Assembly (NCBI GenBank): GCA_033782935.1
Contig: JAWQEG010000723.1
Span: 682,001 to 746,000 of the forward strand
DNA: 64,000 nucleotides
Source: Petrolisthes cinctipes
Lineage: Eukaryota > Arthropoda > Malacostraca > Decapoda > Porcellanidae
Reading direction: 5' to 3'
Shown here: in pieces, positions 10,401 to 23,335 of the stretch
How positions within the stretch are numbered: the stretch's first letter is position 1
How the letters are laid out: each line of letters opens with the position of its first letter
Notes under the pieces: generated by a model
Databases searched by the model: none
Told to the model about the DNA's origin: nothing
The model's input: only the letters and a program-made list of their open reading frames with translations
Translations under genes and position numbers: made by a program

Positions 10401-11244
10401 TGTTTTTGGCCTGTATGTTGAAAATACTCTAACAAGGAGTAGGCATGTACAGATACCTTCTGGGACCTCTAAATATCGAATTTTCGGGTGTTTTGGGACT
10501 GAATTTGAGATATCGATTTATTGGCACCTAAAATGTCGATTTTTAGCATGTTTTTAGCCTATATTTTGAAAATATTCTAGCACTGTGTAGGCATGTACAG
10601 ATTGCTTCTGGGACCCCAAAATATTGAATTTTCGGGTGTTTTGAGCCTGAATTTGAGATATAAACGGGTAAAGAAGATACATGCACATATTGACTTTGGG
10701 CATCTAAAATATCGATTTTCAGCATGTTTTGGGCCTGTATTTTGAAAATACTCTAACACGGAGTAGGCATGTACAGATTGCTTCTGGGACCCCAAAATAT
10801 TGAATTTTCGGGTGTTTTGAGCCTGAATTTGAGATATAAACGGGTACTGAAGATGCATGCACATATCGACTTTTGTGCACCTAAAAGATCGATTTTCAGT
10901 ATGTTTTGAGCATGTATTTTGAAAATACTCTAACACGGAGTAGGCATGTACAGATCGCTTCTGGGACCCCTAAATATCGAATTTTCGGGTGTTTTGGGAC
11001 TGAATTTGAGATATCGACTTTTTGTCACCTAAAAGATCGATTTTTAGCATGTTTTTAGCCTATATTTTGAAAATATTCTAGCATTGAGTAGGCATGTACA
11101 GATTGCTTCTGGGACCCCAAAATATTGAATTTTCGGGTGTTTTGAGCCTGAATTTGAGATATAAACGGGTACAGAAGATACATGCACATATTGACTTTGG
11201 GCACCAAAAATATCGATTTTCAGCATGTTTTGGGACTGAATTTT
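7411..11244 (+). repeat. 3.83-kb super-repeat, copy 1
   Basis: Private variants recur about 3,835 bp apart: GAAAATTCTC at 7411, 11245 and 15080; TTAAGTATG at 7563, 11397 and 15232; GCCTGAAATTTG at 8139, 11974 and 15808; TTTGAAAAAATTC at 9563 and 13398. The period corresponds to 23 monomers. Left of this copy some markers are found at other spacings (5381, 3125, 6731), so that part is related but rearranged. The exact edge cannot be fixed by eye. Confidence 0.85.
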
Positions 11245-14200
11245 GAAAATTCTCTAACACGGAGTAGGCATGTACAGATCGCTTCTGGGACCCCAAAATA
11301 TCGAATTTTCGTGTGTTTAGGGCCAGAATTTGAGATATAAACGGGTACAGAAGATGCATGCACATATCGACTTTTGGGCACCTAAAAGATCGATTTTTAA
11401 GTATGTTTTTAGCATGTATTTTGAAAATACTCTAACACGGAGTAGGCATGTTCAGATCGCTTCTGGGACCCCTAAATATCGAATTTTCGGGTGTTTTGGG
11501 ACTGAATTTGAGATATCGACTTTTTGTCACCTAAAAGATCGACTTTTAGCATGTTTTTAGCCTATATTTTTGAAAATATTCTAGCACTGAGTAGGCATGT
11601 ACAGATTGCTTCTGGGACCCCAAAATATTAAATTTTCGGGTGTTTTGAGCCTGAATTTGAGATATAAACGGGTACTGAAGATGCATGCACATATCGACTT
11701 TTGTGCACCTAAAAGATCGATTTTCAGTATGTTTTGAGCATGTATTTTGAAAATACTCTAACACGGAGTAGGCATGTACAGATCGCTTCTGGGACCCCTA
11801 AATATCGAATTTTCGGGTGTTTTGGGACTGAATTTGAGATATCGACTTTTTGGCACCTAAAAGATCGATTTTTAGCATGTTTTTAGCCTATATCTTGAAA
11901 ATATTCTAGCACTGAGTAGGCATGTACAGATTGCTTCTGGGACCCCAAAATATTGAATTTTCGGGTGTTTTGAGCCTGAAATTTGAGATATAAACGGGTA
12001 CTGAAGATGCATGCACATATTGACTTTGGGCACCAAAAATATCGATTTTCAGCATGTTTTGGGCCTGAATTTTGAAAATACTCTAACACGGAGTAGGCAT
12101 GTACAGATCGCTTCTGGGACCCCAAAATATCGAATTTTCGGGTGTTTAGGGCCAGAATTTGAGATATAAACGGGTACAGAAGATGCATGCACATATCGAC
12201 TTTTGGGCACCTAAAAGATCGATTTTCAGTATGTTTTTGGTCTGTATGTTGAAAATACTTTAACAAGGAGTAGGCATGTACAGATACCTTCTGAGACCTC
12301 TAAATATCGAATTTTCGGGTGTTTTGGGACTGAATTTGAGATATCGATTTTTTGGCACCTAAAATGTCGATTTTTAGCATGTTTTTAGCCTATATTTTGA
12401 AAATATTCTAGCACTGTGTAGGCATGTACAGATTGCTTCTGGGACCCCAAAATATTGAATTTTCGGGTGTTTTGAGCCAGAATTTGAGATATAAACGGGT
12501 ACAGAAGATACATGCACATATTGACTTTGGGCATCTAAAATATCGATTATCAGCATGTTTTGGGCCTGTATTTTGAAAATACTCTAACACTGAGTAGGCA
12601 TGTACAGATTGCTTCTGGGACCCCAAAATATTGAATTTTCGGGTGTTTTGAGCCTGAATTTGAGATATAAACGGGTACTGAAGATGCATGCACATATCGA
12701 CTTTTGTGCACCTAAAAGATCGATTTTCAGTATGTTTTGAGCATGTATTTTGAAAATACTCTAACACGGAGTAGGCATGTACAGATCGCTTCTGGGACCC
12801 CTAAATATCGAATTTTCGGGTGTTTTGGGACTGAATTTGAGATATCGACATTTTGGCACCTAAAAGATCGATTTTTAGCATGTTTTTAGCCAATATTTTG
12901 AAAATATTCTAGCACTGAGTAGGCATGTACAGATTGCTTCTGTGACCCCAAAATATTGAATTTTCGGGTGTTTTGAGCCTGAATTTGAGATATAAACGGG
13001 TACAGAAGATACATGCACATATTGACTTTGGGCACCAAAAATATCGATTTTCAGCATGTTTTGGGCCTGAATTTCGAAAATACTCTAACACGGAGTAGGC
13101 ATGTACAGATCGCTTCTGGGACCCCAAAATATCGAATTTTCGGGTGTTTAGGGCCAGAATTTGAGATATAAACGGGTACTGAAGATGCATGCACATATCG
13201 ACTTTTGGGTACCTAAAAGATCGATTTTCAGTATGTTTTTGGCCTGTATTTTGAAAATACTCTAACAAGGAGTAGGCATGTACAGATACCTTCTGGGACC
13301 TCTAAATATCGAATTTTCGGGTGTTTTGGGACTGAATTTGAGATATCGATTTTTTGGCACCTAAAATGTCGATTTTTAGCATGTTTTTAGCCTATATTTT
13401 GAAAAAATTCTAGCACTGTGTAGGCATGTACAGATTGCTTCTGGGACCCCAAAATATTGAATTTTCGGGTGTTTTGAGCCTGAATTTGAGATATAAACGG
13501 GTAAAGAAGATACATGCACATATTGACTTTGGGCATCTAAAATATCGATTTTCAGCATGTTTTGGGCCTGTATTTTGAAAATACTCTAACACTGAGTAGG
13601 CATGTACAGATTGCTTCTGGGACCCCAAAATATTGAATTTTCGTGTGTTTTGAGCCTGAATTTGAGATATAAACGGGTACTGAAGATGCATGCACATATC
13701 GACTTTTGTGCACCTAAAAGATCGATTTTCAGTATGTTTTGAGCATGTATTTTGAAAATACTCCAACACGGAGTAGGCATGTACAGATCGCTTCTGGGAC
13801 CCCTAAATATCGAATTTTCGGGTGTTTTGGGACTGAATTTGAGATATCGATTTTTTGGCACCTAAAATGTCGATTTTTAGCATGTTTTTAGCCTATATTT
13901 TGAAAATATTCTAGCACTGTGTAAGCATGTACAGATTGCTTTTGGGACCCCAAAATATTGAATTTTCGGGTGTTTTGAGCCTGAATTTGAGATATAAACG
14001 GGTATAGAAGATACATGCACATATTGACTTTGGGCATCTAAAATATCGATTTTCAGCATGTTTTGGGACTGTATTTTGAAAATACTCTAACACGGAGTAG
14101 GCATGTACAGATCGCTTCTGGGACCCCAAAATATCGAATTTTCGGGTGTTTAGGGCCAGAATTTGAGATATAAAAGGGTACAGAAGATGCATGCACATAT

Positions 14201-15079
14201 CGACTTTTGGGTACCTAAAAGATCGATTTTCAGTATGTTTTTGGCCTGTATGTTGAAAATACTCTAACAAGGAGTAGGCATGTACAGATACCTTCTGGGA
14301 CCTCTAAATATCGAATTTTCGGGTGTTTTGGGACTGAATTTGAGATATCGATTTATTGGCACCTAAAATGTCGATTTTTAGCATGTTTTTAGCCTATATT
14401 TTGAAAATATTCTAGCACTGTGTAGGCATGTACAGATTGCTTCTGGGACCCCAAAATATTGAATTTTCGGGTGTTTTGAGCCTGAATTTGAGATATAAAC
14501 GGGTAAAGAAGATACATGCACATATTGACTTTGGGCATCTAAAATATCGATTTTCAGCATGTTTTGGGCCTGTATTTTGAAAATACTCTAACACGGAGTA
14601 GGCATGTACAGATTGCTTCTGGGACCCCAAAATATTGAATTTTCGGGTGTTTTGAGCCTGAATTTGAGATATAAACGGGTACTGAAGATGCATGCACATA
14701 TCGACTTTTGTGCACCTAAAAGATCGATTTTCAGTATGTTTTGAGCATGTATTTTGAAAATACTCTAACACGGAGTAGGCATGTACAGATCGTTTCTGGG
14801 ACCCCTAAATATCGAATTTTCGGGTGTTTTGGGACTGAATTTGAGATATCGACTTTTTGTCACCTAAAAGATCGATTTTTAGCATGTTTTTAGCCTATAT
14901 TTTGAAAATATTCTAGCACTGAGTAGGCATGTACAGATTGCTTCTGGGACCCCAAAATATTGAATTTTCGGGTGTTTTGAGCCTGAATTTGAGATATAAA
15001 CGGGTACAGAAGATACATGCACATATTGACTTTGGGCACCAAAAATATCGATTTTCAGCATGTTTTGGGACTGAATTTT
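11245..15079 (+). repeat. 3.83-kb super-repeat, copy 2
   Basis: This is the second full copy, colinear with 7411-11244. Differences are few: TTTTTAGCATG instead of TTTTGAGCATG near 11405, an extra T in TATATTTTTGAAAAT near 11565, CTGAGACCTC near 12292, and AAAAGGGTAC for AAACGGGTAC near 14173. Such low divergence implies a recent duplication relative to divergence among monomer types. Confidence 0.85.
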
Positions 15080-15990
15080 GAAAATTCTCTAACACGGAGT
15101 AGGCATGTACAGATCGCTTCTGGGACCCCAAAATATCGAATTTTCGGGTGTTTAGGGCCAGAATTTGAGATATAAACGGGTACAGAAGATGCATGCACAT
15201 ATCGACTTTTGGGCACCTAAAAGATCGATTTTTAAGTATGTTTTGAGCATGTATTTTGAAAATACTCTAACACGGAGTAGGCATGTTCAGATCGCTTCTG
15301 GGACCCCTAAATATCGAATTTTCGGGTGTTTTGGGACTGAATTTGAGATATCGACTTTTTGTCACCTAAAAGATCGACTTTTAGCATGTTTTTAGCCTAT
15401 ATTTTGAAAATATTCTAGCACTGAGTAGGCATGTACAGATTGCTTCTGGGACCCCAAAATATTAAATTTTCGGGTGTTTTGAGCCTGAATTTGAGATATA
15501 AACGGGTACTGAAGATGCATGCACATATCGACTTTTGTGCACCTAAAAGATCGATTTTCAGTATGTTTTGAGCATGTATTTTGAAAATACTCTAACACGG
15601 AGTAGGCATGTACAGATCTCTTCTGGGACCCCTAAATATAGAATTTTCGGGTGTTTTGGGACTGAATTTGAGATATCGACATTTTGGCACCTAAAAGATC
15701 GATTTTTAGCATGTTTTTAGCCTATATCTTGAAAATATTCTAGCACTGAGTAGGCATGTACAGATTGCTTCTGGGACCCCAAAATATTGAATTTTCGGGT
15801 GTTTTGAGCCTGAAATTTGAGATATAAACGGGTACTGAAGATGCATGCACATATTGACTTTGGGCACCAAAAATATCGATTTTCAGCATGTTTTGGGCCT
15901 GAATTTTGAAAATACTCTAACACGGAGTAGGCATGTACAGATCGCTTCTGGGACCCCAAAATATCGAATTTTCCGGTGTTTAGGGCCAGA
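15080..15990 (+). repeat. 3.83-kb super-repeat, partial copy 3
   Basis: The third copy begins in phase (markers at 15080, 15232 and 15808) and loses colinearity near 16 kb, where GGGTACC and ACTCTAACAAGG replace the GGGCACC and ACTTTAACAAGG of copy 2. It carries its own changes (GATCTCTTCTGGG near 15617, AATATAGAATT near 15638). The right edge is approximate. Confidence 0.7.
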
Positions 15991-18138
15991 ATTTGAGATA
16001 TAAACGGGTACAGAAGATGCATGCACATATCGACTTTTGGGTACCTAAAAGATCGATTTTCAGTATGTTTTTGGCCTGTATGTTGAAAATACTCTAACAA
16101 GGAGTAGGCATGTACAGATACCTTCTGGGACCTCTAAATATCGAATTTTCGGGTGTTTTGGGACTGAATTTGAGATATCGATTTTTTGGCACCTAAAATG
16201 TCGATTTTTAGCATGTTTTTAGCCTATATTTTGAAAATATTCTAGCACTGAGTAGGCATGTACAGATTGCTTCTGGGACCCCAAAATATTGAATTTTCGG
16301 GTGTTTTGAGCCTGAATTTGAGATATAAACGGGTAAAGAAGATACATGCACATATTGACTTTGGGCATCTAAAATATCGATTTTCAGCATGTTTTGGGCC
16401 TGTATTTTGAAAATACTCTAACACTGAGTAGGCATGTACAGATTGCTTCTGGGACCCCAAAATATTGAATTTTCGGGTGTTTTGAGAATGAATTTGAGAT
16501 ATAAACGGGTACTGAAGATGCATGCACATATCGACTTTTGTGCACCTAAAAGATCGATTTTCAGTATGTTTTGAGCATGTATTTTGAAAATACTCTAACA
16601 CGGAGTAGGCATGTACAGATCGCTTCTGGGACCCCTAAATATCTAATTTTCGGGTGTTTTGGGACTGAATTTGAGATATCGACATTTTGGCACCTAAAAG
16701 ATCGATTTTTAGCATGTTTTTAGCCTATACTTTGAAAATATTCTAGCACTGAGTAGGCATGTACAGATTGCTTCTGGGACCCCAAAATATTGAATTTTCG
16801 GGTGTTTTGAGCCTGAATTTGAGATATAAACGGGTACAGAAGATACATGCACATATTGACTTTGGGCACCAAAAATATCGATTTTCAGCATGTTTTGGGC
16901 CTGAATTTTGAAAATACTCTAACACGGAGTAGGCATGTACAGATCGCTTCTGGTACCCCAAAATATCGAATTTTCGGGTGTTTAGGGCCAGAATTTGAGA
17001 TATAAACGGGTACAGAAGATGCATGCACATATCGACTTTTGGGCACCTAAAAGATCGATTTTCAGTATGTTTTTGGCCTGTATGTTGAAAATACTCTAAC
17101 AAGGAGTAGGCATGTACAGATACCTTCTGGGACCTCTAAATATCGAATTTTCGGGTGTTTTGGGACTGAATTTGAGATATCGACTTTTTGGCACCTAAAA
17201 GATCGATTTTTAGCATGTTTTTAGCCTATATTTTGAAAATATTCTAGCACTGAGTAGGCATGTACAGATTGCTTCTGGGACCCCAAAATATTGAATTTTC
17301 GGGTGTTTTGAGCCTGAATTTGAGATATAAACGGGTACTGAAGATACATGCACATATTGACTTTGGGCACCAAAAATATCGATTTTCAGCATGTTTTGGG
17401 TCTGAATTTTGAAAATACTCTAACACGGAGTAGGCATGTACAGATCGCTTCTGGGACCCCAAAATATCGAATTTTCGGGTGTTTAGTGCTAGAATTTGAG
17501 ATATAAACGGGTACAGAAGATGCATGCACAAATCGACTTTTGGGCACCTGAAAGATCGATTTTCAGTATGTTTTTGGCCTGTATTTTGAAAATACTCTAA
17601 CACGGAGTAGGCATGTACAGATACCTTCTGGGACCTCTAAATATCGAATTTTCGGATGTTTTGGGACTGAATTTGAGATATCGATTTATTGGCACCTAAA
17701 ATGTCGATTTTTAGCATGTTTTTCGCCTATATTTTGAAAATATTCTAGCACTGTGTAGACATGTACAGATTGCTTCTGGGACCCCAAAATATTGAATTTT
17801 CGGGTGTTTTGAGCCTGAATTTGAGATATAAACGGGTACAGAAGATACATGCACATATTGACTTTGGGCATCTAAAATATCGATTTTTAGCATGTTTTGG
17901 GCTTGTATTTTGAAAATACTCTAACACTGAGTAGGCATGTACAGATTGCTTCTGGGACCCCAAAATATTGAATTTTCGGGTGTTTTGAGCCTGAATTTGA
18001 GATATAAACGGGTACTGAAGATGCATGCACATATCGACTTTTGTGCACCTAAAAGATCGATTTTCAGTATGTTTTGAGCATGTATTTTGAAAATACTCTA
18101 ACACGGAGTAGGCATGTACAGATCGCTTCTGGGACCCC

Positions 18139-18253
18139 TAAATATCGAATTTTCGGGTGTTTTGGGACTGAATTTGAGATATCGACTTTTTGTCACCTAA
18201 AAGATCGATTTTTGAAAATATTCTAGCACTGTACAGATTGCTTCTGGGACCCC
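18139..18253 (+). repeat. Doubly deleted A monomer (115 bp)
   Basis: This A monomer lacks 23 bp between two TTTTT/TTTT runs (GATTTTTGAAAAT replaces the usual longer segment) and also the 10 bp AGTAGGCATG. The total is 148-23-10 = 115 bp, which matches the measured length. It is among the shortest monomers in the window and has lost the TTAGCATG part of H2, but the TTTTGAAAA core is kept. Confidence 0.9.
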
Positions 18254-20539
18254 AAAATATTGAATTTTCGCGTGTTTTGAGCCTGAATTTGAGATATAAA
18301 CGGGTACTGACGATACATGCACATATTGACTTTGGGCACCAAAAATATCGATTTTCAGCATGTTTTGGGTCTGAATTTTGAAAATACTCTAACACGGAGT
18401 AGGCATGTACAGATACCTTCTGGGACCTCTAAATATCGAATTTTCGGGTGTTTTGGGACTGAATTTGAGATATCGATTTATTGCCACCTAAAATGTCGAT
18501 TTTTAGCATGTTTTTCGCCTATATTTTGAAAATATTCTAGCACTGTGTAGACATGTACAGATTGCTTCTGGGACCCCAAAATATTGAATTTTCGGGTGTT
18601 TTGAGCCTGAATTTGAGATATAAACGGGTACAGAAGATACATGCACATATTGACTTTGGGCACCAAAAATATCGATTTTCAGCATGTTTTGGGCCTGTAT
18701 TTTGAAAATACTCTAACACTGAGTAGGCATGTACAGATTGCTTCTGGGACCCCAAAATATTGAATTTTCGGGTGTTTTGAGCCTGAATTTGAGATATAAA
18801 CGGGTACTGAAGATGCATGCACATATCGACTTTTGTGCACCTAAAAGATCGATTTTCAGTATGTTTTGAGCATGTATTTTGAAAATACTCTAACACGGAG
18901 TAGGCATGTACAGATACCTTCTGGGACCTCTAAATATCGAATTTTCGGGTGTTTTGGGACTGAATTTGAGATATCGATTTTTTGGCACCTAAAATGTCGA
19001 TTTTTAGCATGTTTTTAGCATATATTTTGAAAATATTCTAGCACTGTGTAGGCATGTACAGATTCTTTCTGGGACCCCAAAATATTGAATTTTCGGGTGT
19101 TTTGAGCCTGAATTTGAGATATAAACGGGTACAGAAGATACATGCACATATTGACTTTGGGCACCAAAAATATCGATTTTCAGCATGTTTTGGGCCTGAA
19201 TTTTGAAAATACTCTAACACGGAGTAGGCATGTACAGATCGCTTCTGGGACCCCAAAATATCGAATTTTCGGGTGTTTAGGGCCAGAATTTGAGATATAA
19301 ACGGGTACAGAAGATGCATGCACATATCGACTTTTGGGTACCTAAAAGATCGATTTTCAGTATGTTTTTGGCCTGTATGTTGAAAATACTCTAACAAGGA
19401 GTAGGCATGTACAGATACCTTCTGGGACCTCTAAATATCGAATTTTCGGGTGTTTTGGGACTGAATTTGAGATATCGATTTTTGGCAACTAAAATGTCGA
19501 TTTTTAGCATGTTTTTAGCCTATATTTTGAAAATATTCTAGCACTGTGTAGGCATGTACAGATTGCTTCTGGGACCCCAAAATATTTAATTTTCGGGTGT
19601 TTTCAGCCTGAATTTGAGATATAAACGGGTAAAGAAGATACATGCACATATTGACTTTGGGCATCTAAAATATCGATTTTCAGCATGTTTTGGGCCTGAA
19701 TTTTGAAAATACTCTAACACGTAGTAGGCATGTACAGATCGCTTCTGGGACCCAAAAATATCGAATTTTCGGGTGTTTAGGGCCAGAATTTGAGATATAA
19801 ACGGGTACAGAAGATGCATGCACATATCGACTTTTGGGCACCTAAAAGATCGATTTTCAGTATGTTTTTGGCCTGTATGTTGAAAATACTCTAACAAGGA
19901 GTAGGCATGTACAGATACCTTCTGGGACCCCAAAATATCGAATTTTCGGGTGTTTTGGGACTGGATTTGAGATATCGACTTTTTGGCACCTAAAAGATCG
20001 ATTTTTAGCATGTTTTTAGCCTATATTTTGAAAATATTCTAGCACTGAGTAGGCATGTACAGATTGCTTCTGGGACCCCAAAATATTGAATTTTCGGGTG
20101 TTTTGAGCCTGAATTTGAGATATAAACAGGTACAGAAGATATATGCACATATTGACTTTGGGCACCAAAAATATCGATTTTCAGCATGTTTTGGGCCTGA
20201 ATTTTGAAAATACTCTAACACGGAGTAGGCATGTACAGATCGCTTCTGGGACCCCAAAATATCGAATTTTCGGGTGTTTAGGGCCAGAATTTGAGATATA
20301 AACGGGTACAGAAGATACATGCACAAATCGACTTTTGGGCACCTGAAAGATCGATTTTCAGTATGTTTTTGGCCTGTATTTTGAAAATACTCTAACACGG
20401 AGTAGGCATGTACAGATACCTTCTGGGACCTCTAAATATCGAATTTTCTGGTGTTTTGGGACTGAATTTGAGATATCGATTTATTGGCACCTAAAATGTC
20501 GATTTTTAGCATGTTTTTAGCCTATATTTTGAAAATATT

Positions 20540-21541
20540 CTAGCACTGTGTAGACATGTACAGATTGCTTCTGGGACCCCAAAATATTGAATTTTCGGGT
20601 GTTTTGAGCCTGAATTTGAGATATAAACGGGTACAGAAGATACATGCACATATTGACTTTGGGCACCAAAAATATCGATTTTCAGCATGTTTTGGGCCTG
20701 AATTTTGAAAATACTCTAACACGGAGTAGGCATGTACAGATCGCTTCTGGGACCCCAAAATATCGAATTTTCGGGTGTTTAGGGCCAGAATTTGAGATAT
20801 AAACGGGTACAGAAGATGAATGCACATATCGACTTTTGGGCACCTAAAAGATCGATTTTCAGTATGTTTTTAGACTGTATTTTGAAAATACTCTAACAAG
20901 GAGTAGGCATGTACAGATACCTTCTGGGACCTCTAAATATCGAATTTTCGGGTGTTTTGGGACTGAATTTGAGATATCGAATTATTGGCACCTAAAATGT
21001 CGATTTTTAGCATGTTTTTAGCCTATATTTTGAAAATATTCTAGCACTGTGTAGACATGTACAGATTGCTTCTGGGACCCCAAAATATTGAATTTTCGGG
21101 TGTTTTGAGCCTGAATTTGAGATATAAACGGGTACAGAAGATACATGCACATATTGACTTTGGGCACCAAAAATATCGATTTTCAGCATGTTTTGGGCCT
21201 GAATTTTGAAAATACTCTAACACGGAGTAGGCATGTACAGATCGCTTCTGGGACCCCAAAATATCGAATTTTCGGGTGTTTAGGGCCAGAATTTGAGATA
21301 TAAACGGGTACAGAAGATGAATGCACATATCGACTTTTGGGCACCTAAAAGATCGATTTTCAGTATGTTTTTAGACTGTATTTTGAAAATACTCTAACAA
21401 GGAGTAGGCATGTACAGATACCTTCTGGGACCTCTAAATATCGAATTTTCGGGTGTTTTGGGACTGAATTTGAGATATCGATTTTTTGGCACCTAAAATG
21501 TCGATTTTTAGCATGTTTTTAGCCTATATTTTGAAAATATT
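20540..21541 (+). repeat. Local duplication of one 501-bp HOR
   Basis: Two successive HORs share the private variants GATGAATGCAC (near 20816 and 21317) and TTTTTAGACTGTATT (near 20867 and 21368). They are spaced 501 bp apart and nearly identical elsewhere. In the second copy of the 6-kb segment this tract is represented once (near 27934), which fits unequal exchange by whole HORs. Confidence 0.75.
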
Positions 21542-23335
21542 CTAGCACTGTGTAGGCATGTACAGATTGCTTTTGGGACCCCAAAATATTGAATTTTCGG
21601 GTGTTTTGAGCCTGAATTTGAGATATAAACGGGTATAGAAGATACATGCACATATTGACTTTGGGCATCTAAAATATCGATTTTCAGCATGTTTTGGGCC
21701 TGTATATAGAAAATACTCTAACACTGAGTAGGAATGTACAGATTGCTTCTGGGACCCCAAAATATTGGATTATCGGGTGTTTTGAGCCTGAATTTGAGAT
21801 ATAAACGGGTACAGAAGATGCATGCACATATCGACTTTTGGGCACCTAAAAGATCGATTTTCAGTATGTTTTGAGCATGTATTTTGAAAATACTCTAACA
21901 CGGAGTAGGCATGTACAGATCGCTTCTGGGACCCCTAAATATCTAATTTTCGGGTGTTTTGGGACTGAATTTGAGATATCGACTTTTTGGCACCTAAAAG
22001 ATCGATTTTTAGCATGTTTTTAGCCTATATTTTGAAAATATTCTAGCACTGAGTAGGCATGTACATATTGCTTCTGGGACCCCAAAATATTGAATTTTCG
22101 GGTGTTTTGAGCCTGAATTTGAGATAAAAACGGGTACAGAAGATACATGCACATATTGACTTTGGGCACCAAAAATATCGATTTTCAGCATGTTTTGGGC
22201 CTGAATTTTGAAAATACTCTAACACGGAGTAGGCATGTACAGATTGCTTCTGGGACCCCAAAATATTGAATTTTCGGGTGTTTTGGGACTGAATTTGAGA
22301 TATCGACTTTTTGGCACCTAAAAGATCGATTTTTAGCATGTTTTTAGCCTATATTTTGAAAATATTCTACACTGTACAGATTGCTTCTGGGACCCCAAAA
22401 TATTGAATTTTCGGGTGTTTTGAGCCTGAATTTGAGATATAAACGGGTACAGAAGATACATGCACATATTGACTTTGGGCACCAAAAATATCGATTTTCA
22501 GCATGTTTTGGGCCTGAATTTTGAAAATACTCTAACACGGAGTAGGCATGTACAGATCGCTTCTAGGACCCCAAAATATCGTATTTTCGGGTGTTTAGGG
22601 CCAGAATTTGAGATATAAATGGGTACAGAAGATGCATGCACATATCGACTTTTGGGCACCTAAAAGATCGATTTTCAGTATGTTTTTGGCCTGTATTTTG
22701 AAAATACTTTAACACGGAGTAGGTATGTACAGATACCTTCTGGGACCTCTAAATATCGAATTTTCGGGTGTTTTGGGACTGAATTTGAGATATCGATTTT
22801 TTGGCACCTAAAATGTCGATTTTTAGCATGTTTTTTAGCCTATATTTTGAAAATATTCTAGCACTGTGTAGGCATGTACAGATTGCTTCTGGGACCCCAA
22901 AATATTGATTTTTTGGCTGTTTTGAGCCTGAATTTGAGATATAAACGGGTACAGAAGATACATGCACATATTGACTTTGGGCATCTAAAATATCGATATT
23001 CAGCATGTTTTGGGCCTGTATTTTGAAAATACTCTAACACTGAGTAGGCATGTACAGATTGCTTCTGGGACCCCAAAATATTGAATTTTCGGGTGTTTTG
23101 AGCCTGAATTTGAGATATAAACGGGTACTGAAGATGCATGCACATATCGACTTTTGTGCACCTAAAAGATCGATTTTCAGTATGTTTTGAGCATGTATTT
23201 TGAAAATACTCTAACACGGAGTAGGCATGTACAGATCGCTTCTGGGACCCCTAAATATCTAATTTTCGGGTGTTTTGGGACTGAATTTGAGATATCGACT
23301 TTTTGTCACCTAAAAGATCGATTTTTAGCATGTTT

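Larger units (their letters stand above)
16720..23123 (+). repeat. 6-kb duplicated segment, copy 1
   Basis: Shares private markers with 23336-29238 in the same order: CTATACTTTG near 16727/23343, a 115-bp A monomer at 18139/24755, TTTAGCATATATTTTG near 19014/25955, GATTCTTTCTGGG near 19058/25999, GACTGGATTTG near 19961/27078, ATATATGCAC near 20140/27258, GATGAATGCAC near 20816/27934 and GACCCCAAAATATCGTATTT near 22567/28685. The offset steps through 6616, 6941, 7118 and 6116 bp, so the copies differ by about +325, +177 and -1002 bp, each a whole number of monomers. Confidence 0.85.
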
